DNA from: Limisphaera sp.
GTDB lineage: Bacteria; Verrucomicrobiota; Verrucomicrobiia; Limisphaerales; Limisphaeraceae
Direction of reading: 5' to 3'
Assembly (NCBI GenBank): GCA_025057755.1
Contig: JANWVC010000029.1
Span: 1 to 64,000 of the forward strand
DNA length: 64,000 bases
Shown: piece after piece, positions 9,371 to 18,754 of the stretch
Numbering within the stretch: position 1 is the stretch's first letter
Layout: each line of letters begins with the position of its first letter
Notes under the pieces: model-generated
The model's input: only the letters and a program-made list of their open reading frames with translations
Told to the model about the DNA's origin: nothing
The model's database searches: none
Translations under genes and position numbers: made by a program

Positions 9371-12115
9371 TTACCGAGTTTTGGTCGAAGCCGAGTGGCG
9401 GAGCAAAGGCCGTAAGAAACGGCCGGTATGACTTTGCGGGCAGGCAGCTACAGTTTCGGGTGGACCACAGACGACAAGACGGCCTCCGTCTTCGCCGCCT
9501 TCCGGGCCCAGGTCAATTACCCAGTCAGCTTCGGCGATCAGGCCCGGGTGATGTTCGATGACCAGGACGGAGTGGCCTGTGTCTACGAGTCGCTGGAGGA
9601 CTTCCACCAGTTGTTCGACATCTGCGGCGTGGAGTCCGATGGTGGGTTCTTCCAAAATGAACAAGTGGCCAGGCACACGGCGGGTAAGCTCGCGCCGGTT
9701 TGACCGGGTTGAAGTCGGCATGCCTGCGAGGAGGTGAGCGACCAGTTTCACTCTCTGAGCCTCGCCACCGCTGAGGGTGGGGCTGGTCTGGCCGAGTTTG
9801 AGGTAGCCCAGGCCGATGTCGCGCAACGCTTCCAGGGCGCGCCGGATCGAAGGAACGGCATGGAACATTGCCAAGGCTTCCTCAACGCTGAGGTCGAGCA
9901 CTTGAGCGATATTCTTGCCTGCATAGTGGACCTCCAAGGTTTGGGGGTTGAACCGGGTTCCGTTGCAGGTGTTGCATTTGACGAAAGCTGTGGGCAAGAA
10001 ACTCATTTCCAATCGGATTTCGCCTGCGCCCGCGCATTCAGGGCAGCGGCCTTGCGGGCTGTTGAAAGAGAATCGGCCGGGGCCAAATCCGCGCATACGT
10101 GCCTCAGGAGTGGCGGCAAAGAGGGCCCGAATGTCATCGAAAAAGCCGACGTAAGTGGCGGGGATGGAGCGCGGCGTTCGTCCGATTGGACTTTGGTCGA
10201 CCTCGTACACGCCGCGGAGGTTTTGATGGCCGTGGACAGAGGGTTGGTCGGTGGTAGATTGGGGAGAAGGGTCGGAAGCGGAAAGACGGCTTCTTCGCTC
10301 GGCCAGAGCGTGCTGCAACGCTGGCAGCAAGCAATCATGGACGAGGGTGCTTTTCCCTGAGCCGCTGACGCCTGTGACCACGACGAGGCGCTGGAGGGGA
10401 ATCCAAACGGTGAGGTCCTGGAGGTTGTGCTTTCGGGCCCGTTCGAGACACAACCAGGCGGGCTGGTCTGGTGGCGGATTGTCGGAGAGTTCGGGTGGCC
10501 AGGGCACGGGTCGGCGGGTGCCTCGCCGTGGGTAGCGGGGTTGAAAACGGAGATGGCGCGCTGTGAGGCTGGTTGGATGTTGGCGCACTATTTGAAGAGG
10601 TCCCTCAGCCACAATTTGTCCCCCGTGAATTCCGGCCCCGGGGCCCAAATCCAAAATCCAGTCGGCTTCTCGCATTGTTTGCTCGTCATGTTCGACGACG
10701 ACGACGGAATTCCCTCGGGCGCACAGGCGTTTCAAGCATTGGAGCAGACGTTCGTTATCGCGCGGATGCAGTCCGATGGTCGGTTCGTCGAGCACATATA
10801 AGACGCCGCTAAGGTTGGAGCCCAATTGCGCGGCCAATCGGATGCGCTGCGCTTCGCCGCCGGAGAGGCTGGGCACGGAACGGTCCAGGTGCAGGTAACC
10901 GAGTCCAACTTCCTGCAGGAAACGTAGGCGCACGCGGATTTCCGGCAGGATATCGCGCGCAATCCGAGCGGCTAACCCGGAAAAGCGCAGGGAGTGAAAC
11001 AAGCGGTCGGCCTGGTCCACTGACATGCGACCTAGTTCCACGATTGTGGGTTGATGGGGCAACCCGGCTGGCACGCCGGACAGTGGCAATCGAACGGCGC
11101 GCGCGACAGGATTCAATCTGGTTCCGCTGCACTCCGGGCAAGGCTCACGTTCGTCGGCCCAACTCCACCACGTTTCTTCGATTTCTTCGGCGTCAGCGCC
11201 GCGGTCGCTGTCAGGCAGATAGAACAGTTCACCAAATCCGCGACAGCGCGGGCACCAGCCGAGGGGCGAGTTGAAGCTGAAATGTTTGGGATCTAGCGGC
11301 GGAAGCGATCGGCCACAACGCGGGCAGGCCCGCTCCGTGGAGTGAACGGTTACTTGACCCGTTTGATCTAGTGCGTAGAGGAAACCCTGACCCATTTCGA
11401 GAGCCGTGGAAACCCAGGCCACGAGTCGGTCCTGCTTGGAGGCCATGCCCGGCTCTAACCAAGCCACCACAATTTCGATCTCGTGTTCTCGATAGCGGTC
11501 CAGTAAAGGAAACGCCTCCACGGGATAGATCCGTCCATCCACGCGGAGCTCCCGAAATCCTCGCTGAGCCGCCCAGCGGGCCACTTCGGTGTGGAAACCC
11601 TTGCGATGCCGCACCACCGGGGCCAATAGGGCCAGTTTGCCCCGATTGGCAGATTCCCGACGCAATTGTTCTACAAGGCGCAGTCGGGTCTGAGGCGTGA
11701 CGGGATGGTTGCAGTCCGGGCAATGCACAATCCCCAGACGGGCGTACAGCAGACGCAAGAAATGATGAATCTCGGTCACCGTGGCCACCGTACTTTTGCC
11801 ACCCCCCCGGCTGGTGCGTTGCTCGATGCTCACCGTAGGCGGCAATCCCAGGATGCGATCCACGTCGGGTCGAGGCAATTGTTCGACGAATTGTCTTGCA
11901 TAAGCGTTGAGCGCGTCCAGAAACCTGCGTTGGCCCTCGGCAAAGAGAATGTCAAAGGCCAGAGTGCTTTTGCCCGAGCCACTGACGCCGGTGATCACCA
12001 CGAAGCGGCCGCGCGGGATAACTACGGTCAAGTTCTTAAGGTTATGTTCACGCGCGCCCTGTACCACGATGGCCTGACGGGCTGCCGTAAGCAGTCCATG
12101 TTTGCCCCGTTTCAT
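9371..12115 (-). CDS. uvrA: UvrA-family excinuclease ABC subunit A
   Basis: 914 aa from the ATG at 12113-12115; a GTG 18 bp further upstream is possible. UvrA is the DNA-damage-recognition ATPase of nucleotide excision repair, working with UvrB and UvrC. Visible in order: first Walker [10 protein letters not shown]; the UvrB-binding region around [11 protein letters not shown]; zinc module CPRCG...CPRC; ABC signature [15 protein letters not shown] with Walker [12 protein letters not shown]; second Walker [11 protein letters not shown]; second zinc module CPEC...CNTC; second signature [15 protein letters not shown]. The second Walker B reads [11 protein letters not shown], with Glu in place of the usual Asp, and is separated from its signature by a longer, Arg-rich insert. 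[10 protein letters not shown] replaces the common TTSRNPRSTV. Length is close to that of ordinary UvrA (about 940), so the ATPase family is certain. It could be the main UvrA or a lineage-specific paralogue. Confidence 0.9.
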   Translation of the reverse strand: MKRGKHGLLTAARQAIVVQGAREHNLKNLTVVIPRGRFVVITGVSGSGKSTLAFDILFAEGQRRFLDALNAYARQFVEQLPRPDVDRILGLPPTVSIEQRTSRGGGKSTVATVTEIHHFLRLLYARLGIVHCPDCNHPVTPQTRLRLVEQLRRESANRGKLALLAPVVRHRKGFHTEVARWAAQRGFRELRVDGRIYPVEAFPLLDRYREHEIEIVVAWLEPGMASKQDRLVAWVSTALEMGQGFLYALDQTGQVTVHSTERACPRCGRSLPPLDPKHFSFNSPLGWCPRCRGFGELFYLPDSDRGADAEEIEETWWSWADEREPCPECSGTRLNPVARAVRLPLSGVPAGLPHQPTIVELGRMSVDQADRLFHSLRFSGLAARIARDILPEIRVRLRFLQEVGLGYLHLDRSVPSLSGGEAQRIRLAAQLGSNLSGVLYVLDEPTIGLHPRDNERLLQCLKRLCARGNSVVVVEHDEQTMREADWILDLGPGAGIHGGQIVAEGPLQIVRQHPTSLTARHLRFQPRYPRRGTRRPVPWPPELSDNPPPDQPAWLCLERARKHNLQDLTVWIPLQRLVVVTGVSGSGKSTLVHDCLLPALQHALAERRSRLSASDPSPQSTTDQPSVHGHQNLRGVYEVDQSPIGRTPRSIPATYVGFFDDIRALFAATPEARMRGFGPGRFSFNSPQGRCPECAGAGEIRLEMSFLPTAFVKCNTCNGTRFNPQTLEVHYAGKNIAQVLDLSVEEALAMFHAVPSIRRALEALRDIGLGYLKLGQTSPTLSGGEAQRVKLVAHLLAGMPTSTRSNRRELTRRVPGHLFILEEPTIGLHAADVEQLVEVLQRLVDTGHSVLVIEHHPGLIAEADWVIDLGPEGGEDGGRLVVCGPPETVAACPQSHTGRFLRPLLRHSASTKTR

Positions 12116-12997
12116 GCAGCGTACTAGTAGCACGAGCGCTGCAAAGAGACCAATCCCGTCGCGCGATTGAGTGGCTTGTCTCTTGGGGGCGCCCTCGGCA
12201 GCGGCCGACTGAGATCACGAGTCGGTTCGAACCGAGCCACTTCCTGGACGACCACACGGCATTCCCACGGGCTCGTGGAGTCAAGGGATCTATGCCCAAC
12301 GCGCTGGCTGCCATGTGCCACGCAAGACGAACTTGTCATTAGACGCAAGCAAGCTCCCGGACAACTTTGCACGGTGGCTCCGCAGCAATGCGAAATGGCT
12401 TCAGACTCTTCCGATCCAAAGGGGCTTTGATTTTTGGAGACATGCCGATCCGTCCTGAAGGTTTGCACAGCACTGTGGTGGCCAGGATGAGGTAGGAGTT
12501 CCGGCTGGCGTGAGATTGTAGCTTCCATTCTGCTGATGTTAAGATAGCAAAATCATCTGCTACCTGTTGGAGGTGCAAAGGCGGCCGTTGGGGCGCGCAA
12601 GGGAAAGGCTAACCCAGTTCCGCGATCTTGGTGGGCCGGTTTTGCCCCAGCAGACCGCGGCCATCCTCCGTATCACACTGTTTAGTTGCAAGCCAAGGAG
12701 GTGGTGAGGACACAGGTTGGAGGAACCGAGTATTCCAAATGTCCGTCCACATGTTGGCCGGAAATCCCACTGGCTGGTTTTGCGAGGCACAGCGGGTTGC
12801 CGGGCGTGCTTCCCGTTCATGGTATCAGCGCGATCCGGTCCTTATTGTCACCTCCCCAAATCAAATTCCCACTGAGGCCGGACCGGATCGGTCTCAAATC
12901 GTTCACGCTGCCCTGCCTCGGGTGCAATCCCATGGGCAAATGCCAACCTACCCCCGCGTGGGCAGGGGCGCGCCTGAGATCACTAGGGCGCGGTCCT
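12116..12997. other. Intergenic stretch, no recognisable gene
   Basis: About 880 bp between the UvrA start and the TonB-receptor stop. The short open frames on both strands overlap each other, have no ribosome-binding sites and show no familiar motifs. I see no tRNA, riboswitch or repeat here. Confidence 0.5.
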
Positions 12998-15142
12998 CTA
13001 AAACTGCACGGTGAACACAGCGCGCGCCTGCCAGGGTTCCACCGGATGGAAATGCCGCTCCAAACGGACCGGCGCATCCGGAGCAGACCGCGATTCATAG
13101 GCGTAAGTGATATCGTGGTCCCGACGGTCGAGTAGGTTGAAGATTTCCACCGCCAATGCGGCGCGATCCGAGAATCGGTAACCGAAGCGCAGGTTTAGGA
13201 GAAGCGTGGCCTCAGAACGCAGGCTGTTATCTTCCAGCAATGCGCGCGGGCCGAAGAAGCGAAGACGAAGGTTTCCAAACCACCGGCGAGCTGGATCATA
13301 AGAAACGCCGGCCGTTACCACGGTTTCGACCGAGCCGGGAATGTGTGGGCCAGCCGGATCCTCGTCCCGAAATCGCGCGTGCGACCAGGCTAGGTCCAAC
13401 TCCACCCCCCAGTTAGTGCTGAAGGCCAGGTAATTCGCCCATTCCACGCCATAACGCCGGCTGGGTCGGCTTGCTTCCGTAGTCCCCGCATCGCCCAGAA
13501 AGAGCAGTTCCGAATCCATGTCCAACCACCACCCTGCGAGGGTGCTCTGCCATCCAGGGCGCGGCACCGTGCGGATGCCCGTCTCGGCCCCGTAAGTGCG
13601 CACCAACAAATCGGCCGGATCCACCGGGTCACCAGTGACAGGATCCACCCGTGTGGTGGCGCCTCGACCGTCGTTACTATGAAATCCGAATCCGCCTTCC
13701 AAATACAGCTCGGTATTTTCCCATGGGCCCAAAACGATGGCGCCTTTGGGACTCAGCAGGCCGGCCGTGCGTTCACCGCTGTTTTGCGGCAGCCGGCTTT
13801 TCACCTCCACGTGGTAAAGATCCCCGCGCACGCCGCTCCGGCTGCGAAGCCAATCGGTCCAGTTCACCTCGGCCTCGTAAAACAGCCCGGCGGAGGTTTG
13901 CAGGATATCATCTCGGCGCATGACCGCCGGCCAGATCCGGCCCATTTCATCGATCTTATCCACGCGCCGTCGGCGCCAAGTTTGGAACAAGCCGTTTTCA
14001 ATGGCATCCAGACGTGCTTGGAGTCCCACGGTGTGAATGGTTTCCAGATTGGCAATCACTTGATCCACCCGGAGGTCCCACTGCCCGCCGGTGACCCAAC
14101 GTTGATCTGTTTGCTGAAACTGGTCTCCCCGGTTCGTATCTACCAAGTAATACGTAAAATTCGACCATAGATCCAAATCGGTGCGGAACCCATACCACTG
14201 GAAACGGGAGCGGGTCGCAGGCGTGTGACGTTCGAATCGGGCTTGAAGACTGTGTCGAGCAGCCTGACCGCCGGTTGTATCGTCGAGGGATGCAAACCGT
14301 GAGATGCGACCTTCACGCCAAGCACTTTCCGGAATTTGATCCGTTGAATCCCATCGGCCGTGGTAGCTGCGGCAGATCAGTTGCCACGGTGTGTCAGCGT
14401 CGCCGCCGGCCCAGCTCAGGTGAACGTTCCATTTTTGGAAGTCGTCCTTGTTCCGCCACGGTCCATCGTGATGCAAGAATTCCAAGGCGGGCAGCCAAGT
14501 GGTCTGATCCACATTGACATTCCATGCGGTGACAAAACGCGCATAACCGTACATGCCGGCCTCCGCGCGGATCCATGACGCCGGCAATCGACGATAACTG
14601 GACAGTGCGGCCGCCCCGGCGGAGCTAAAATCACCCCAAGCTGGAAAACTGACCCCTTTGACATAATGAATATGTTCAATCAACTCGGGAATAATCGGGT
14701 TGAGGTCGGCATAACCTTGTCCATGGCCGTGCGTGGGGAGATTCATGGGCATGCCATCCAGCGTGATCGCAAAATCCGTTCCGTGATCCAGGTTGAATCC
14801 GCGCAGGAAGTATTGATTGGCCTTCCCGCCTCCGGCGTGCTGGGTGAGAATGGTCCCGGGGATTGTTTCCAAGATCTCTCCGATCCGGAAGGTCACCCGA
14901 TCTCGGATTTGATCGGATCCGATTACCCCCTCGGAGGCCGATCCGGCTGCGCCGAGCAAACTGTCTGCGCGGCCTGTAATCACCACGGCGGGCCACCGCT
15001 CGGGCGCGGCCTTTGGCTCGGCACTCATCGCCACTGCGATGCCTCCCAAACCTACAAGCCACGCGGGGCCGATGCCGCAACGATGGGCTGCGAAAGCCGG
15101 CGACCTGGGGATCGTTTCGTCATGTTTGCTGCGCGGTTCCAC
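12998..15142 (-). CDS. TonB-dependent outer-membrane receptor
   Basis: About 714 aa from a GTG at 15140-15142; the frame stays open upstream to 15451, with an ATG at 15317-15319, so the start is uncertain. I prefer the GTG because a signal-peptide-like segment (GPAWLVGLGGIAVAM, then SAEPKA) follows within 40 residues. A plug domain is clear: VTFRIGEILETIPG, GKANQYFLRGFNLDHGTDFA and a characteristic THGHGQGYADLNPIIPELI stretch, then FSSAGAAALSSY. The rest is a predicted beta-barrel of alternating aromatic strands ending in ARAVFTVQF; a terminal Phe is typical of outer-membrane barrels. Such receptors import chelated metals, vitamins or sugars using TonB-ExbBD energy. There are no transport neighbours, so the substrate is unknown. 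It stands alone between uvrA and rpoD. Confidence 0.87.
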   Translation of the reverse strand: MEPRSKHDETIPRSPAFAAHRCGIGPAWLVGLGGIAVAMSAEPKAAPERWPAVVITGRADSLLGAAGSASEGVIGSDQIRDRVTFRIGEILETIPGTILTQHAGGGKANQYFLRGFNLDHGTDFAITLDGMPMNLPTHGHGQGYADLNPIIPELIEHIHYVKGVSFPAWGDFSSAGAAALSSYRRLPASWIRAEAGMYGYARFVTAWNVNVDQTTWLPALEFLHHDGPWRNKDDFQKWNVHLSWAGGDADTPWQLICRSYHGRWDSTDQIPESAWREGRISRFASLDDTTGGQAARHSLQARFERHTPATRSRFQWYGFRTDLDLWSNFTYYLVDTNRGDQFQQTDQRWVTGGQWDLRVDQVIANLETIHTVGLQARLDAIENGLFQTWRRRRVDKIDEMGRIWPAVMRRDDILQTSAGLFYEAEVNWTDWLRSRSGVRGDLYHVEVKSRLPQNSGERTAGLLSPKGAIVLGPWENTELYLEGGFGFHSNDGRGATTRVDPVTGDPVDPADLLVRTYGAETGIRTVPRPGWQSTLAGWWLDMDSELLFLGDAGTTEASRPSRRYGVEWANYLAFSTNWGVELDLAWSHARFRDEDPAGPHIPGSVETVVTAGVSYDPARRWFGNLRLRFFGPRALLEDNSLRSEATLLLNLRFGYRFSDRAALAVEIFNLLDRRDHDITYAYESRSAPDAPVRLERHFHPVEPWQARAVFTVQF

Positions 15143-15502
15143 GAGCTGTTTGGATACCTTTTTTGAGTATGAAATCAACACAGAATCGTAATAACGATGG
15201 AGATGCTCTTTTTGCGGTTGGCCGACGCGACGTAGGGGCCGGGCGCCGCTGTGCCTTCCGAGACGGCCTGAACGGTTTGCTCCGGGGGGTTGCGGGAGTG
15301 AGTGTTCGTTGGTGGTCATTCCGCCACGGGGTTGGGTTTGTGAACTTTGGCAGGCGTGAAAACGTTGAAGTTTCCTTCTGATCACGAGCGTTTTGCCGGT
15401 CGGGGTCGGCCCGGGGATGGGACGCGAAAACTCCGGCTGGCAACGAATCACGGCCCCGGCGGGGCATCTACCGGAACGTTGGCCCGAGGGCGAAAACCGG
15501 GT
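15143..15502. other. Upstream region of the TonB-receptor gene
   Basis: 360 bp between the receptor start and the rpoD stop, partly covered by the receptor's open upstream extension. I looked for a cobalamin-type riboswitch on the minus strand and did not find its conserved core. Confidence 0.4.
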
Positions 15503-17296
15503 TCAACGCAGCGTTAGGGCGGAGAGCCAATCTGCGTCGAGAAAGCCGTGCAACAGACGTAGCCGTGCGGGATGCCGCATTTTGCGCAGCGCTTTAGCCT
15601 CGATTTGGCGAATGCGCTCGCGGGTCACATTGAACTGTTTGCCGACCTCTTCCAGGGTGCGGGCGTAGCCGTCCAACAAGCCGAAACGGAGTTCCAGGAC
15701 TCGGCGTTCACGTTCGCCGAGGCTTTCAAGCACTTTTTGGAGGCGTTCGCGAAGGAGGTTGAAACCGGTTAGGTCGGCCGGATCTTCGGCGTTCCGATCT
15801 TCGATGAAGTCGCCGAAGGTCGCGTCTTCGTCCTCGCCCACACTAGCCTGGAGGGAAAGCGGTTGTTGCGCCATGCGGAGCAGGTTTTGGACCCGACTGA
15901 GAGGCATTTGAAGATCGTCGGCCAGTTCTTCCGGCAAGGGTTCGCGCCCCAGTACTTGGGACAGTCGTTTCTGAGCTCGCAGGACACGATTGATGACATC
16001 GATCATATGGACAGGGATACGGATGGTTCGCGCCTGATCCGCGATGCAACGTGTGATGGCCTGACGGATCCACCAGGTTGCGTAAGTGGAGAATTTATAA
16101 CCCCGGCGGTATTCGAATTTTTCCACGGCCCGCATCAGGCCCATATTGCCTTCTTGAATGAGGTCGAGAAATGAAAGGCCGCGATTGGTGTAGCGTTTGG
16201 CAATGGAGATCACCAAGCGCAGGTTGGCTTCGACCATCTCGGTTTTGGCGCGTACGGCCCGGTCGGCAGCTTCTTCCAGCTTCTGATGGGCTTGAAGGAA
16301 GCTGTCAGCCGGCATGCGGACCAGGTCTTCCAAGGCTCGGAGCCGTTGGCTATGCGCTTGCCGCTCTTCCTCGGATTCCGGGGTGGTCGGGTGGGTTGAC
16401 AATGTCTCGATGCGCTGGAGGTGGCGGCGCATTTCATCGGCCACGTTGCGAGCCACGACGAGCATTTCCTCCAACACTTTTTGTTTGAAGGCGAACCGGG
16501 GGAAGAGCGATCGAAGTTTGGTTTGGAAATGTTGACAGCGATGCAAAGCTCGGGTCTGCACCGCAGACGAGGTGGTCTGCCGGGCGAGTTTCCACTGATG
16601 ATCCGCCCCGGAGTCTAATCGACGCACTTCCCGTAAGAGCCGACGCATTTGTTGGAGATGTCGGAGGCGCTGCTCGAGCTTATGATCTTGAATGACCCGG
16701 TCGAATCGTTCCTTGGGCGGCATGCTCAGCAGCTTTTCCGCCAGAGCCATATATTCCTTGGCTGTGAAACCGAATCCGTGGAGCAGTTCGCGCATGTCGG
16801 TTTCGGCGGCCTCGATGCGCCGGCAGATTTCGATCTCCTGTTCCCGAGTCAGCAATGGAACGGTGCCCATTTGCCGCAGGTACACTCGCACGGGATCATC
16901 CAGGCTTTCCAAGCGCTCGGCTGGGGGCGCTGTTTCGTCTTCATCGTTGGATTCTTCCGCATCGGGCATCTCCGCATCCTGGATGCGAATTTCCAGGTTG
17001 TGCAATTCCTGCCAAAGGCGATCTGCATCAGCCGGGCCAAGCCCGCATTGGGTGACAATCTCCTGGAAATCTGCCTCGGTTAGCGAGCCTTGTTCCCGCG
17101 CCAGCTGCACCAGTGCTCGCAACGCGCTGGCCCATCCCGAGGGAGTTGGTTCCTCGGGGGCCCGAGTCTGCGAGGTCGGCGCATCTGCATCAGCCGGAAC
17201 GGAGGCGGCGGACCGAGAACGGCTCCGGGAAGAACCCTGGCGACGGGAACGGGCGGAGGAACGAGTATTCAAGGGGCTGGATTTGGTCCTGGCCAT
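15503..17296 (-). CDS. rpoD: Primary RNA polymerase sigma-70 factor RpoD
   Basis: 597 aa from ATG 17294-17296; another in-frame ATG lies at 17312-17314. RpoD directs RNA polymerase to housekeeping promoters. A basic, Ser/Arg-rich leader precedes a sigma 1.1-like part. Then come region 1.2 ([21 protein letters not shown]), a 200-residue non-conserved insert, region 2 ([38 protein letters not shown], then [14 protein letters not shown]), region 3 (RTIRIPVHM) and region 4 ending with the helix-turn-helix [20 protein letters not shown]. The non-conserved region between 1.2 and 2 marks a primary sigma rather than an alternative one. It is monocistronic as far as I can see, with a large empty region upstream. 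Confidence 0.97.
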   Translation of the reverse strand: MARTKSSPLNTRSSARSRRQGSSRSRSRSAASVPADADAPTSQTRAPEEPTPSGWASALRALVQLAREQGSLTEADFQEIVTQCGLGPADADRLWQELHNLEIRIQDAEMPDAEESNDEDETAPPAERLESLDDPVRVYLRQMGTVPLLTREQEIEICRRIEAAETDMRELLHGFGFTAKEYMALAEKLLSMPPKERFDRVIQDHKLEQRLRHLQQMRRLLREVRRLDSGADHQWKLARQTTSSAVQTRALHRCQHFQTKLRSLFPRFAFKQKVLEEMLVVARNVADEMRRHLQRIETLSTHPTTPESEEERQAHSQRLRALEDLVRMPADSFLQAHQKLEEAADRAVRAKTEMVEANLRLVISIAKRYTNRGLSFLDLIQEGNMGLMRAVEKFEYRRGYKFSTYATWWIRQAITRCIADQARTIRIPVHMIDVINRVLRAQKRLSQVLGREPLPEELADDLQMPLSRVQNLLRMAQQPLSLQASVGEDEDATFGDFIEDRNAEDPADLTGFNLLRERLQKVLESLGERERRVLELRFGLLDGYARTLEEVGKQFNVTRERIRQIEAKALRKMRHPARLRLLHGFLDADWLSALTLR

Positions 17297-18754
17297 ATAT
17301 AGGGGTTCCACCATTACGCGGCAGCGCCGGCAATATGCGGCGCGGCGCGCACGCCGTCAAGGTTGGTCAGGGATTATTTTTGGAACAAATGTGTTTCCAC
17401 GAAAGGGAGGCTTGCTCCGATTTCGCAACTGCTGAGCCCGCCGCCGGACTCAGGAAAGCTTTTTCTCCGGCCCGATCCGTCTTTGCGCGCTCCTATTCTG
17501 TGCACAGAAGAAAACGATGGGCACGCGGTGAAAATCCGGATCGCAACTCTTTCTATTGGGATGCGACTTGGAGAGCAAACGCAGGCATGCAACGGAATAC
17601 GCGATCAGCGTGTGGGGATGGGGCTTGCAAATTGGCGCCCGTTTTAAGCGGAGTGGCCGGACTTGGGACACGATGCAAGCTTGAAAGACTGCCCTTTAGG
17701 ATGGGCGTGCAACCGTCCCAGCGGGAAGCAGGGCGTCTAGTCGGATCAGCGCGTTTGCAAATGTACCTTTCGCAAAGAGGGCCGGTCTTTCTCAATTTTA
17801 CTGGCATGGCACATCGAAACCATCAGGGGACCAACGATTCCATCGATTCCAGCGGCATCAATCCGGCTGCGTTGCATGACCGATATTCGCCCGGAGGTCA
17901 GGGCCGCCAGCGGTAAGGGAGCAAGAGGTTGAGGGCAGGCTATGCATGGCCGCGCGTTCCACCTTGACTCTCTAAACCCAGGCCATGGAGGATCGCACGG
18001 AGTTGCCTGAAAGGCTGCAGCAGGGCTGCATTTAAGAAGACCGGGTGGCTTGCCCATGGTCGGGCGTAGCTGTTCAACACCCAGTTTTAAGCGTGACAGG
18101 GATGATCTTGTTCCTGGACATGCGGTCAAACGACCCATGCCTGGCTGTGCTCGTTTCTGCCTTAGGCAAGCGTGCTTAAGCAAGCCGTGACGGAGCCGGG
18201 AGAGTCTCGATTGCGTCGAAGTTGGGCACACGGCAAATCGCGCATCTCTCGCCCGGAAGCACCAACGGGGCTGCATGCGATCTCTGCGATCCTGCCGGGT
18301 GGTTCGCACAGGATCTTCTGCCGAGACGGCATCGGGCGCGGCGGATGGGTCTGAACAAAGCAATTGGCGAAGGGGCGGCAGGATTCAGCAATACCACGAC
18401 GAGGGATCCTGTGACGTTGAGGGTCCCCGATCCCAAAGATCGCCACCAAGAACAGGCCGGAAAGATCGAGCGGCGGCTGCGCGCATGAACCTTTTGACAA
18501 CCCTGCGGCGAGTGCCGAAGAGGGTGAGCTCCGCTTCGAATCTGGTTCTGCCCTCGAGCGTCTGTGCCACAGGATCAGCGGGAAATGAAGGGCAAGCGTA
18601 CTTGGTAATTTCCCTGCTGGTCTCTGCCGATTGACTAACCGAGCCCTTTTCTTGGTCGGACCGATGGAGTCACCGTGCGGAATGCCACGTTTCTTCCGCA
18701 ACAGCATGGAGGTTTGTCTCAGAACGGATGAAAACAGGACATCCCGCTCCCGGT
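17297..18754. other. Large intergenic region between alaS and rpoD
   Basis: About 1.46 kb, the longest gene-free stretch here. Frames of up to 267 and 205 codons exist, but the translations are low-complexity, rich in Arg, Pro and Ser, without ribosome-binding sites or known motifs, and one of them runs into rpoD on the opposite strand. The rpoD promoter should be near 17300-17450. A small RNA is possible but I recognise none. Confidence 0.5.

Noticed and set aside
15143..15502. Cobalamin-type riboswitch upstream of the TonB receptor
   Set aside because: The conserved B12-box-like core could not be found on the minus strand.
17113..17916. 267-codon plus-strand frame overlapping the start of rpoD
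   Set aside because: It overlaps rpoD on the opposite strand, has no ribosome-binding site and no recognisable domain.
17746..18363. 205-codon minus-strand frame between alaS and rpoD
   Set aside because: Arg, Pro and Ser-rich translation without hydrophobic core, motif or ribosome-binding site; looks like a chance frame in GC-rich DNA.
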